This document shows positions 31,554 to 42,625 of a stretch of DNA of 64,000 nt, in pieces. The DNA is from Anisus vortex (Eukaryota; Mollusca; Gastropoda; Planorbidae). The notes under the pieces were generated by a model, which did no database searches, was not told where the DNA came from, and saw nothing but the letters and a program-made list of their open reading frames with translations. The DNA lies in assembly GCA_949126835.1 (NCBI GenBank), contig OX421503.1, positions 1,075,001 to 1,139,000 of the forward strand, in the 5' to 3' direction. How positions within the stretch are numbered: the first letter of the stretch is position 1; each line of letters opens with the position of its first letter. Both the position numbers and the translations under genes were made by a program.

Positions 31554-34286
31554 CTAACTATCAGTGAATTTGTCATTCAATTCATCCTGTACTCCAGGCA
31601 TAAATTTTACAAATAAGAGTAACAATGTTAACAACATCAAGCTTTTTCCAATTGTTTTCAGAAGGTAAGGCTTTATCATTTTCAAATGATATAATATTTT
31701 TGCCTTTCTTTCATCACACAACAATGGCATCTGCATGTGAGCAGTGTACAATTTTTTTCTAACAAACACAGTTATGTCAGACAAAAAATTTATGTACTTA
31801 TCTAGGTACTTGCTCAGCCCAAGGAGGTCCAATTCGGTCTGCCATTCCTCTGGAAGTAGTTTGAGTGGTCCTCGGACAGTGGGTCCAAAGATTGGTCCAT
31901 AGGCTCCTCGACTTTCCGGATAGGATTCAGTTGACATCTCATGCTCCAGGCATAAGTTCTTTAGGACTGGATTGAAGAGTTCCGGGGCGAAGTTGGTCCT
32001 TCGATCTGTCGGTATGGATTGTGGTAACCCATAGTTTTTGGTAGTTTCGGTCCAGCTCTCCGCACTCGTTTCTTCAGTGATGCTCCTCAAATCTTCATCT
32101 GTACCGGCAACTGCAGGTTTGCATTGTTGTTTGTTTATGCTGTGGTCTATCTGTTCATAGACATCAGTAGTAGGAGTTTCTTTCTCGTCGACAGCTTTCT
32201 CATGCAACTGTAGCAACTCTGGGTCTACTTTCTGCTCAGCAATCAATTCATTTTGCGATGACTTCTTTGATTGTTCATTTCCTTTCGGACAATCTTCAAT
32301 CATGGAGAAAATAGTAGTATCACGTTCCACTTCTTCTTCCTCTTTCTTCTCTCGTGGGAGAATTTCTTCTTTCTTTTCCTTTTCTTGTGAGAGAATTTCT
32401 TCTTTCTTTTTCTGTGGTGTCATACCATTTATGACATCACCTACAGGATAAAGTTCTTTTTCTTTTCCTGTCTCCACAATAGGACTAGGGTCTGGATTTT
32501 CCTTCACCATCAGTTCAGGTCTCACCCTCCCTTTCGCCAAATCATTTGCTAGGATAACAGATATGCCCTCAACAGGAAGTTTTGATATCACTCCAACTGT
32601 CACATATCCTGTCACCAAGTCAGATGCGAGGTATATCCTATGTAGAGGTATTTCTTCTTTCCATTCAAAACCTCTCAATAGGACAGTCTGTCCTGTCAAT
32701 GTATTATCATTCAATGGTAATACATCTTTAAGCAGCAGTGTTAATGATGCTCCTGTGTCTCGTAATATTTTTACGGACTTCTGTGGTCCTTCCTTTTGTA
32801 AGGCCACACACCCTTCACTAATGAACGGTTGAAAACTGCACAGGGTCTCTGTGTCAATTTTATTCTTCCCTTGACCATGACTTTCGGGTGTTGTTTCATC
32901 TTCCGATGACTTCAGACTCTTGTTCGAGTCAAAAATACTTTGGTCTACTTTTTCGTCTCTGTGGACTTGGACAATTAATCCAATAGTAGCCATTCTGTAT
33001 TTATAATCAGGATATTTATCCTCATTATCTTCAGTTGTAGATTTCTCTACCTTCTGACTTTTGCTCTCAGGCAAATCCACCCTCAGTGTTTCTGGTTTAG
33101 AAGAATCTTTCTTCGAATTCAGTTCGTTTGTATCTTCGCTTTCTTGTACATTTTGTATTGGTTTATGGCTTGCACACATGACCACTTTGTTAGGTCTTTT
33201 GTCGCTTCGTATACTCCAACAGTCTTCAATGCTATGTCCTGTTCTTTTACAAAAAGTACATTGGACGTTTTTGTAGACAGGTTTTTTATTAACATCATTT
33301 TGTTTCACAAAATGCTCTTTTTCACGATGTTGTTTTTGTGTGTTTTCTGCTGGCCGTTGTGACCGATTAAAATTCTTTCCATCAGCTGTCCTATGACACA
33401 ATGTGTACTGTTCAGCTAAATCAGCAGCCTTATGTGGGTCAGTGATATCACGCTCGGATAAATACATTCTTATATCCGGCCTCACTTTGTTAATAAAATC
33501 TTCTAAGAGAATGATATCTTTCATTTCTTTTAAGGTGGAGATATTTCTGGATTTTATCCACTGATCCATTAACTTTTCTTCTGCTCGAAGGAAGTCTAAG
33601 TGTGTTTGGTAAGGGGACATTGTGTACTGACGGAACCTTTTCCGATAACTTTCCGGTATTTGGTTATAGGCTTTAAGTACAGTGTCTTTAATGATTTCAT
33701 AATCATTTAAATTCTCCTCTTTTAATAATAGAACACAATCTCTTGCCCTTCCCTGAGTAAAAGCTGTTCTTACTAATATTCCCCATTTATCTTCTGGGAA
33801 CTTAAAATCTCTGCAAGAAATTTCAAAGGTCTGGAAGAAATTAGCTATTTCACTTTCTTTATCAATGTAGGTAGGGACTAGCTTTTTCCATCTGGCCATC
33901 TCTACATCATTATGAGATTCTTTTTTAGTAGCTCCTATCTTCGCTAGCTCTATTCTTTCCTGACTTTCTCTTTGACTTTTCTTATCTTCCATCTCAAGAC
34001 GTTTTTCTTCTATTTCCAAACGTTTTTGTTCCATCTCAAACCGTTTCATTTCTAGCTGAAATCGCAACTGTTCAGACATCTGACCTTCAACTTGATATCC
34101 CTCCGCGCTTGATTCTACTTTCAACTTGCCACTCGCAATCAACACATCTTTTATCTGCTGTGTCAACACAGTCCTCGATGGTGTAGTCTCCGTAACTTCT
34201 ATCTTTAAGATCTCAGCGATCTCTTTTAACTTCTTTATTGATAAAGTTTTCAGAACTTCTTCTTCTGGATTTTCAATAAATTCCAT
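31554..34286 (-). CDS. gag-pro: Gag-protease polyprotein with integrase remnant
   Basis: 910 codons from ATG at 34286. Residues about 1-60: small helical N-terminal domain like the one at 3435. About 75-125: a Glu/Lys coiled coil (RFEMEQKRLEIEEKRLEME). About 135-300: SCAN-like capsid. About 345-358: zinc knuckle CTFCKRTGHSIEDC. About 506-515: protease ILRDTGAS. About 748-800: integrase scraps where YGLPQSIPTDRRTNF keeps the second Asp, but the segment carrying the catalytic Glu is deleted before GPTVRGPLKLL. About 878-895: a hydrophobic stretch (SLMLLTLLLLFVKFM) near the C-terminus. No RT. The intact start shows that Gag in this lineage is normally one frame. Confidence 0.88.
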   Translation of the reverse strand: MEFIENPEEEVLKTLSIKKLKEIAEILKIEVTETTPSRTVLTQQIKDVLIASGKLKVESSAEGYQVEGQMSEQLRFQLEMKRFEMEQKRLEIEEKRLEMEDKKSQRESQERIELAKIGATKKESHNDVEMARWKKLVPTYIDKESEIANFFQTFEISCRDFKFPEDKWGILVRTAFTQGRARDCVLLLKEENLNDYEIIKDTVLKAYNQIPESYRKRFRQYTMSPYQTHLDFLRAEEKLMDQWIKSRNISTLKEMKDIILLEDFINKVRPDIRMYLSERDITDPHKAADLAEQYTLCHRTADGKNFNRSQRPAENTQKQHREKEHFVKQNDVNKKPVYKNVQCTFCKRTGHSIEDCWSIRSDKRPNKVVMCASHKPIQNVQESEDTNELNSKKDSSKPETLRVDLPESKSQKVEKSTTEDNEDKYPDYKYRMATIGLIVQVHRDEKVDQSIFDSNKSLKSSEDETTPESHGQGKNKIDTETLCSFQPFISEGCVALQKEGPQKSVKILRDTGASLTLLLKDVLPLNDNTLTGQTVLLRGFEWKEEIPLHRIYLASDLVTGYVTVGVISKLPVEGISVILANDLAKGRVRPELMVKENPDPSPIVETGKEKELYPVGDVINGMTPQKKKEEILSQEKEKKEEILPREKKEEEEVERDTTIFSMIEDCPKGNEQSKKSSQNELIAEQKVDPELLQLHEKAVDEKETPTTDVYEQIDHSINKQQCKPAVAGTDEDLRSITEETSAESWTETTKNYGLPQSIPTDRRTNFAPELFNPVLKNLCLEHEMSTESYPESRGAYGPIFGPTVRGPLKLLPEEWQTELDLLGLSKYLDKYINFLSDITVFVRKKLYTAHMQMPLLCDERKAKILYHLKMIKPYLLKTIGKSLMLLTLLLLFVKFMPGVQDELNDKFTDS

Positions 34287-34461
34287 TCTTTAGTTAAGAG
34301 ATTTATAAAGTGGTAAATTTTTCCAACTTACGTTTTTCCAATCGGAAGAATAATTTCAGCGTTCTTAGGCTTGCTCAGTAGGTCACTGCTACAACACACA
34401 ACACAACACAACTTGAATATATGCTTCACTATACAACTATATCGGACGCAAGCCCGCAAAT

Positions 34462-35085
34462 TGTTATGGCCCTCTATATGATTGACTATTATTACGACTC
34501 GTTAAATCGGATTCAATGAATATAGTTGTATCTTTATTAGAAGTCTCTAGATTCTGCTAATCTGTAGCCCAAGCTAGGGGTTCTTTGACTGACAGGTCTA
34601 TGCAGCAATGTAGTTATATTCGTGATAATTATCTTCAACACCTTTCTCAACAATGATAGATCAAACAACTCCAGTTGTTGAATAAACAATTTTATTTAAA
34701 TTGTAGACTCAATATAAACGATCAATAAACTTCATCAACTGATGGCAACATAAGTTTCAATACAATGGCATACAATATACAAATGAATATAGCGACTTCA
34801 CTCGACAAACTTCCGAACTGAACTAACTTAAAGGAGGTCGGGACTTTCCAAAGAAAACTATCATCGAAGATTCTACAGGGTCTTAATACGCATTTTAACC
34901 TCTTTCTCTATAATTACTACGATCCAGAATTATCCCCCAATTTCCACGGGATTTGAACGAATTATTTTATTTAAACTGCCCTCAGGGCATAAAGGTCAAA
35001 CCTTGGTCGCTTTGGACTCTGATACGCACTTGTTAAGAGGTCAAAGCCTTACTACGTCATTCATTTATGACCGATATTCGTAACA
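34462..35085 (-). repeat. 5' LTR of the minus-strand element
   Basis: 624 bases. Matches 28725-29348 with two visible differences (CACCTTT/CACTTTT and CAAAGCC/CAATGCC). A primer-binding site should lie just below 34462, but I could not assign a tRNA to it. Confidence 0.92.
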
Positions 35086-35127
35086 AATATGTATATTTAT
35101 ACAGACAGAGAGAAAGAGAGAGGCTAT
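35086..35127 (+). repeat. 42-bp direct duplication, right copy
   Basis: Identical to 28683-28724. Continues into unit 2 sequence (ACTCCCACAGTATGCA) that matches unit 1 near 20142. Confidence 0.85.
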
Positions 35128-35553
35128 ACTCCCACAGTATGCACACTATCCCACAATTCCCTTGATTAATGGTAAATTATGCCTATCATTGTTTGTTTTT
35201 TTACATACGTTATTTCTGTATTTTGTTTGACTTCAATTTTTATAAATTAATGTTTGTTTCTTGGCGTATCCACCATTTATAAATTGGTCCCATTTTATTT
35301 GAATTTTACCCATTCTGAATTATCTCCATTTAAAGAGTGTTAATGAACGTATACAATTACACTAAAGTTATACATATTATTAGAAATAGATATATACAAA
35401 CGTATGAAATGTTACTTTATTTGCTCGCACTAGACTCTATACTTCCGAGCCGTTTAACTAAGGCAAAAAAATGTAAGATACATAAATTGGATACTTCATC
35501 GAAGGACCAACTTCGCCCCGGAACTCTTCAATCCAGTCCTAAAGAACTTATGC

Positions 35554-35949
35554 TTGGAGCATGAGGTGTCAACTGAATCCCATCCGGAAAGTCGAGGAGC
35601 CTATGGACCAATCTTTGGACCCACTGTCCGAGGACCACTCAAACTACTTCCAGAGGAATGGCAGACCGACTTGGATCTCCTTGGGCTGAGCAAGTACCTA
35701 GATAAGTACATAAATTTTTTGTCTGACATAACTGTGTTTGTTAGAAAAAAATTGTACACTGCTCACGTGCAGATGCCATTGTTGTGTGATGAAAGAAAGG
35801 CAAAAATATTATATCATTTGAAAATGATAAAGCCTTACCTTCTGAAAACAATTGGAATAAGCTTGATGTTGTTAACATTGTTACTCTTATTTGTAAAATT
35901 TATGCCTGGAGTACAGGATGAATTGAATGACAAATTCACTGATAGTTAG
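35554..35949 (+). pseudogene. C-terminal remnant of the gag-protease ORF
   Basis: 131 codons nearly identical to the last part of the 31554-34286 frame, including GPTVRGPLKLLPEEW and the hydrophobic SLMLLTLLLLFVKF segment. No start of its own. Confidence 0.8.
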
Positions 35950-37447
35950 TTAACAAACTTACTATTTTAAAACTAAATCCCTTACTTGTGATGAAAAAGG
36001 AATGAGTAAAAGTATTGTTAGAGTAAATATCATTATAGTGTGATATTTCTAAACAAACTTGTTAGGTTGAGCATTTAAAATAATTGCTATAAGAGAAAAA
36101 GATCAGTTTTATCCGCAGAATTGGTTTCTAAATCAGAGGACATTATAAATGTGGACTGATTATAAGATATGTTTGAGAATCTCTGGAAATGATAATTGAA
36201 ACATTTGGCAGAGAGGATAATTTGATTGAAAAAGATGTAAATGGTTTTAAGAAAAGAGAATTTTTCTATCACTAAAGTATTGAGAAATGTTTTATTATTG
36301 TACTATGGAAATTCATTTTATCATGTACTGTTGTTGAAATAATTGCACTGAGTCAAGATGCAAATTTCTTCTATGTGAATTTATTCATTTGTTCTATTAT
36401 CATTGAATGTATGATAATGAAGGGTAAAAATAGTTGCAACAAGGCAGAACTATGACTAACAAGAATTCCAAGAAATGTATTATATATGATTTTTCACTTT
36501 TAGGATACTGTTACATGAAAAGCAGACCAGAAGTGAAACTAATGTAAACTTTGTATCCTTGTTTTGTATAAATTTAGGATGTGCCACTGACTTGACACTG
36601 TAAACCAGAATGATTGAGAATGTCATGGTTGAGAATTTATAATGTTGACATACCAATGTTCAACTAATGTATGATTAATTAAGGATTTCATGTCAAGATT
36701 GTAAAACTAATCTATATTTTTTCTGTATTAGTTAAAATAGATTGAATGAATTGTATTGACAAGCAAAAGACTGGGTAGACCTGAACACTGTGGAAGTAAC
36801 AGGAACCTAGAACCTATGAATAAAACCTTTATGGAAAATGGAAAAGAGCAATGTACACCACTGAAAAGATTGGAAATGGAATGTTTTACCACACCAGTCA
36901 AACTGGCAGTTTGTTTTGTACATAAATTGTTACATTGATTTCGCTCTGAAAAAAAATTAATAGTAGCCTATGCTTAACTCTTTTCTACTTCAATAATATT
37001 GTATTTGAAATGTCTTTAATGTAATTAAAAGAAAATAAGTACTTACTATTTAGTACTAAGATTGTATGAAGATAATATAATCTGCTTTGATTGATAGTTA
37101 ATTAAGTAAATTCACCAAATTTGTTTCAAGTAAATCCATGTCTGCATGAAAGATAGAATGTTTCAATGTGAACTCTTTTAAAAAGAAAATAATGACGTCG
37201 AAAGGTCATGGTAAAATGAGAAATTGAAATATTTTTAATGATTTTTGCTATAAACTATTTTAATTCGTGAACAGACTATGTTTAATGTTCTCAAAATAAT
37301 ATAAATGAATTTGATTTTGAGATGATAGATGTTAAAGAATGCTCATTTAATACGATAACTATTTAATCGCGTAGCAATATTTTTTTGACCTAGGCTGTGA
37401 TGAGGTAAATTTGCATAGCGATGTCAACATTGTTAAAATCAATTGAG

Positions 37448-37494
<47 letters not shown>

Positions 37495-38144
37495 CGGAAT
37501 TGACCTCAATTTCTGTGTCGCGTCACAGACAGTTGTCTAATGTGTTAGCCAGCCTACAAACATACTGTCGAAGCAATAATATTTTGTTGTAAAGTGAAAT
37601 TAGGTCAGGGCTAGTATTTTTTCTGTTTTGTAATTGAGTTAGGCCTAGCATGTGTTCTATCAGAACGTTGGTTTTTTTTTTCTCCTTATGAAAAAATAAG
37701 TCGTGTCTGCATAGACATTAAGTGATTTTTTCTTTTGTTGTTTGATTACAAATGTAAAAGAGATTAGTTTATAATTAAATGGACGAGAGAGTTTTTATTA
37801 CAGTGGAATGTTCAATGTAATAGAAATTATTAACTTGTATTATATTATATCTATTAAGAATGATTATGTATTTTTCTTGTATACAAGATTTAGATAAACA
37901 ATTTAATTGTCCATTGTTTTGAATTAAAAATTGAATGATTGAATGACTATAGTTAAGCCATTTGATAAGATGAATTTATATTGCATATATTATTATGTTA
38001 TTGTTATCAGTTTGATTGAATTATTGGGATCGCCAATTGAACTGTATTGTTTTCCCCGGAATATTTTCTTTTATAATTATTCCTTAAAATTAACATTTTT
38101 TCAAATGTAAAAGAAATAATTATAAAACTTTAGAAGGGGGGGGA

Positions 38145-38788
38145 TGTTACGAATATCGGTCATAAATGAATGACGTAGTAAGGCATTGACCTCTTAACAA
38201 GTGCGTATCAGAGTCCAAAGCGACCAAGGTTTGACCTTTATGCCCTGAGGGCAGTTTAAATAAAATAATTCGTTCAAATCCCGTGGAAATTGGAGGATAA
38301 TTCTGGATCGTAGTATTCTATAGAGAAAGAGGTTAAAATGCGTATTAAGACCCTGTAGAATCTTCGATGATCGTTTTCTTTGTAAAGTCCCGACCTCCTT
38401 AAAGAGTTCAGTTTAAACGTTTGAAGAGTTCAGTTCGGAAGTTTGTCGAGTGAAGTCGCTATATTCATTTGTATATTGTATGCCATTGTATTGAAACTTA
38501 TGTTGCCATCAGTTGATGAAGTTTATTGATCGTTTATATTGAGTCTACAATTTAAATAAAATTGTTTATTCAACAACTGGAGTTGTTTGATCTATCATTG
38601 TTGAGAAAGGTGTTGAAGATAATTATCACGAATATAACTACATTGCTGCATAGACCTGTCAGTCAAGGAACCCCTAGCTTGGGCTACAGATTAGCAGAAT
38701 CTAGAGACTTCTAATAAAGATACAACTATATTCATTGAATCCGATTTAACGAGTCGTAATAATAGTCATCATAAAGAGGTCCATAACA
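38145..38788 (+). repeat. LTR of the truncated inverted copy
   Basis: Starts TGTTACGAATATCGGTCATA and ends GTCCATAACA. Preceded by the polypurine tract GAAGGGGGGGGA at about 38132-38144. Confidence 0.9.
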
Positions 38789-39342
38789 ATAGATATATCC
38801 TGTGTAACACTTATCCTAACGGTCTTGTTGAGTTTTAATAAATAAAAGTATGTCCAATATAAACACAATATATATTTAAGTTTCCATGAAGCAAAATAAA
38901 AAAAATATCATGAAAAAATAACATTCGTTAGTTTAGCTTTAGTCTGTAAATTTCATTTTAAAATTTCGTTGAATTGATCAAGAAAGAATTAATTGTTTTT
39001 CTTAAAGACAATGTTAAGGCCGATATAATCTTGTTGTTTTCTTTGACACATGTTATTCACTTCGCTAGCACATTACCGTCATCTATTATTTCTCTGAAAT
39101 TTCGTTATAACCGCTCATGGTTAACGTAAAAAAATACAAACTAAAATTGTTTATTGAATTGTTTTTGTTAAGCAATATTTAAGTATTGTATGGACATACA
39201 GGTTAAATAAAAAATTAGTACAACTACATTTGTTTCAAAATTAAGTCAATAAGTTAATCCGTATATCGATTTAAATCTCTACTTATCAAACTATCTGTCA
39301 TCATATTATAAGAGCAGCTAAACATACAATTATAATTTTCAG

Positions 39343-39486
39343 ATTTCGGAAGGCCAAATACTTATGTAATATACCATGATACAGACTTTGTTACAATCAT
39401 ACTTCTAATATGTATATTTGTGCTACTTTTGATCAAGTTTTATGGAGCGAGACTACTCGATAAATGTAGAAAGAAGAACAGAAAAG
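39343..39486 (+). CDS. Transmembrane exon, unit 2
   Basis: Between TTTTCAG and GTAAAT. Same length and phases as 22094-22237, and most substitutions leave the helix hydrophobic. The lumenal side reads GRPNTYVIYHDTDF. Confidence 0.72.
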
Positions 39487-41025
39487 GTAAATTTTTGTTT
39501 AGAGATTATTTCAGTTTACACATCATTACAATTGTTGCTTTTATTAACTAGTAAAATAGAAGTGGATGATCCTTACATAGCCTAGTCATGTTTAGTTTTT
39601 TGATATTTAGAATTGGTTTTCCAGTTGTTTGCAGTAGTTCAATTTAGAGATTATCTGCTGGTGACGCCGATACACATCTAGCGATGATAAATGAATTCTG
39701 CTCAACATAAACTATAATATGAACTTTTGAAAATGTCCACGTTACAAACAGAAGTTTTCAATCAACAAAATATGGTATCCCTTTTTTTTAAAAAAAGGGG
39801 TTTGTTAAAACCAATATCTGGTTGAAACCGGGCGTAATGTAATGTGGTAAGACCATCATGTCATTCGATTGACGATAACTAGATGTGGTGTCCAGCCGTT
39901 ACGTACACAGTTATGACACTATCTGTTTGAGTTGATCGGTCATCGGCTGTCCGTCAGGAAAAAATGCTATTCGTTGCCATTAATATATTTAAAATACAAA
40001 ACAATGAACCATGATTAAAGATATATTCTTAATCTGATACTAAAGTTGTTATACCATTTATAATTATAGTCGTTTAACTTGAAACCGTGTCATGATATAA
40101 AGTTTGAATACGATTCTAAGTTGTTGTCAAATATGAATGTTTACACTATTGGGTCATGTTTAATTCATAGTATGTAAATATTGTCATATTTTAATTATTG
40201 AACACTTTCATTTCTATTTTCTCTACTTCGTGAGAGATTTTGTGTCTTTGTGTGTAAGTTTGTTAGTGTGGACTGGGGGGAGGGGTAGAGTGAGGCCGAC
40301 TGGTCCAGCGGTTTGTTTACCGGACTGTCAACCGATACGTCGCGGATTCTATCCTGGGCTCCGACCGATCCCTGCCGCCCTGCAGGAGTTTTGGGCCTAG
40401 TGGACGTAATAATCTTCTCTCTAGATTCTAGAAGGAGCGTCTGTAAAACATATAATATAAAAGTAAAGAAAGTCTTCACTACATTGGCCATGAGTATAAT
40501 TATCAAACGAATCACTGATTAGTAAAGAGAGAGAAAGAAAAATTACTTTAATATGACGTCATTTAAATAGATAAAAAAATGGGACATAAAAAATGACAGG
40601 GGAAAAAAAGGGAAAAAAAAAATGTAAACGAATGTATGAATTTAATGTTATTGATACAAATATATTACAGCTAATTAATGAGTTTATATTTCTACATAGT
40701 TACAGACTACATCCCCTTGTTGAATGTCACAAGAGGAAAATTAAAACCAGTCCATGAGGAGATAATTCGTAACAATTACGTCTTTATGAAAGAGGAGTTA
40801 GAGCCCTTGGATTTCATCGATTATCTGTACCAACATCAAGTTATTACCTTTGAGGATATGGAAACCATTAAGAAAGGTTGTAAGTCGAGACAAGATAGAG
40901 CTGAATCTCTGCTGGAATTGATCCTTTGTTCGGGTCCTGGGAATTCATTTGACATATTCACAGAAGCAATCAGACATAAATATCCACATGTGGTAGAACA
41001 GATACAGAATGTAGGAAAATTTTAA
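39343..41025 (+). CDS. Receptor-like gene, unit 2: transmembrane and CARD exons
   Basis: Two exons joined in phase: 39343-39486 (transmembrane, 144 bases, phase 1-1) and 40706-41025 (tail, phase 1 to TAA). The first encodes a lumenal stub, a helix (FVTIILLICIFVLLLIKF) and a basic anchor (KCRKKNRK). The second gives 105 residues with a CARD-like death fold: NNYVFMKEELEPLDFIDYLY, QVITFEDMETIKKGCKSRQ, DRAESLLELILCSGPGNSFD, IFTEAIRHKYPHVVEQIQ. CARDs assemble signalling filaments through CARD-CARD contacts in apoptosis and innate immunity. A membrane-anchored C-terminal CARD suggests a surface sensor with cytosolic adaptor recruitment. The ectodomain exons were not found; the region upstream is filled with transposons. 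Confidence 0.72.
40272..40395 (+). mobile_element. tRNA-like SINE fragment
   Basis: Homologue of 23003-23115, with GACTGGTCCAGCGGTTTG as a better preserved A-box-like segment. Shared by both units, hence older than the duplication. Confidence 0.45.
40706..41025 (+). CDS. CARD exon, unit 2 (intact)
   Basis: Acceptor TTACAG at 40700-40705, then an open phase-1 frame to TAA 41023-41025. Leu/Ile spacing, the GPGNSFDIF turn and the final amphipathic helix are typical of CARDs. Length of the domain about 90 residues, the usual size. Confidence 0.75.
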
Positions 41026-41369
41026 CATATTGTTCATTTATCAGTCTATTTGGGGTATTTTCGGTTCAGGGGCTGGAGGTGGGACATTAAAAAAATGTGA
41101 ATGCTAAACAAATATAGCAAAATACATACAGCACATTAGAGACGTTACATTATTAGTCCGCTTGAGGGCCTTACATTAAACTTTTAATTTAACGAAACCA
41201 ATAACAAGTTGCAGAATTTATCAGGAACTTTTTGATTCAATGATGTCTTTGCTATTTTGATTGATTTATGTCTAAAATGATTGATTTAATTGCGACTGTA
41301 CATTTTGATTATATTATGATTAAACTATTTGATTTATTGATGTCTGAAATGTATTTTGTCTTATACAAT

Positions 41370-42010
41370 ACAAACGTTCCTTCTATAAAGAAGATTATTG
41401 CACCTCCCGTGGTTTGAGTCAAGTCCTGTATGTTAAATGATGTTAGGTCACTGGTTTTCCTGGTTTGTTTAGGTAACCCATTCTATGCCCGGATGCCAAT
41501 CGTCAGAAAGAATATTTATATGCATTTGTTCTCGCATAAGGGACAAGGAAAGTGTTTTTGTCTTTATGTTTATCTGAGCTTTCCAACAGGTTGTTATTGT
41601 ATTGTATTTCTAAATTCGATTTTAATGAATTATGTATCATTACTACTTTAGTCTTTGCCCTTCTGTCCTATAGTGTTTCTAGTTTAAGTGATTTAACTAT
41701 TGGTATTACTCTTGTCAGTTGTGAATATTTAATAGTAATGAACATTGCAGATCTTTTCTGAATTTGTTCTAAATTTGTAATGTTTTCTTTAGTTGATGGA
41801 TCCCATACAGATGTTGCATTTTCTAGTATAGATCTAACTAATGTGATATATCATTTGGGTACTATGTTCTAATTTTATTTGTAGAAGTTCTTTTTTATGT
41901 AGCCTAATGTTTTGTTTTATTTTTTTTATTACTTCATTTGTGGATTTCAAGATATCTTAATATGTATTATTACTCCTAAATACTTGCCATTTTTAGTTTG
42001 GGTTAAATCT
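41370..42010 (-). mobile_element. LINE ORF2 remnant
   Basis: Minus-strand reading includes LENATSVWDPSTKENITNLE and QIQKRSAMFI, the LEYA-x-x-VWDP signature of CR1/jockey-type ORF2 C-termini. Several frame breaks. Confidence 0.65.
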
Positions 42011-42625
42011 TTACCATGAATATTTAATTATATGTTATCTGTACAATTTGATGCGAGGATGATTGAAATATTTGATTTGAATGATGACGGAACTATGTGA
42101 ATTGATTTTGACTGTACTAATGATTGATTTAATGTTAAATGCACTATTATATTTAATGATGAAAAAATAAATTGTTTGAGTTAATGTTGGCGAAATGTAT
42201 TTTCTAAATATGACTGACATTTTTGATTCAGTGATGACGTTTTTCCTTCCATTAATATGCATGTTTTAATAGTAACAAAGTGTATTGTTGATGTGTACAT
42301 TTTAAAAGAAACATTGATAAGAGATATATTGTATTAATAGGAAATTGTTCAGTCTTTTGTTTGATCTACTATGTGTACACAACACCATGATTGTGCTATT
42401 GTGATTTAGGTAGATTTTAGTAAATCGTACTTGGCATATGTGATCAGATATATATGAAAATCCACATTCAGACCCAGACAACTGTGTAGTTTAGATTTAT
42501 TTTCGTACTGTTTTCTTATTTTTAATTGTTATACTCTCGTTAATTTTAATCGATCCTTACTTCACTACTCTGACTATAACAATAAAATTAAAATTCAACA
42601 TTTGACCACATAATAGAACATAGTA

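Larger units (their letters stand above)
28725..35085 (-). mobile_element. Non-autonomous Gmr1-related LTR retrotransposon (gag-PR only)
   Basis: Minus-strand element with 624-base LTRs (34462-35085 and 28725-29348) that differ at only two positions seen, so it moved recently. It has one long frame (Gag, zinc knuckle, protease, integrase remnant), then about 2.2 kb without coding and a polypurine tract. Reverse transcriptase and RNase H are absent and the integrase core is deleted, so enzymes must come from another element. Because a second copy (35499-38788) has the same deletion structure, this is a propagating deletion family and not a single damaged copy. Confidence 0.88.
35499..38788 (+). 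mobile_element. 5'-truncated inverted copy of the gag-protease element
   Basis: Plus-strand copy that begins abruptly inside the integrase remnant (TCGAAGGACCAACTTCGCCC) and runs through the 3' region to a 644-base LTR. It lacks the 5' LTR, gag and protease. It is inverted relative to 28725-32010, giving arms of about 3.3 kb separated by about 3.5 kb. Its LTR has an extra block of about 20 bases compared with the minus-strand element. Confidence 0.88.
27215..42625 (+). repeat. Tandem duplication, unit 2
   Basis: Homologous to 19195-26185 in the same orientation, enlarged by a LINE piece (28010-28590), a full LTR element (28725-35085) and a truncated inverted copy of it (35499-38788). Without these it is about 5 kb. 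It carries an intact transmembrane plus CARD exon pair. Confidence 0.75.

Noticed and set aside
32563..33362. Plus-strand frames of 70-90 codons
   Set aside because: They are antisense to the gag-protease ORF 31554-34286, which has clear domain motifs.
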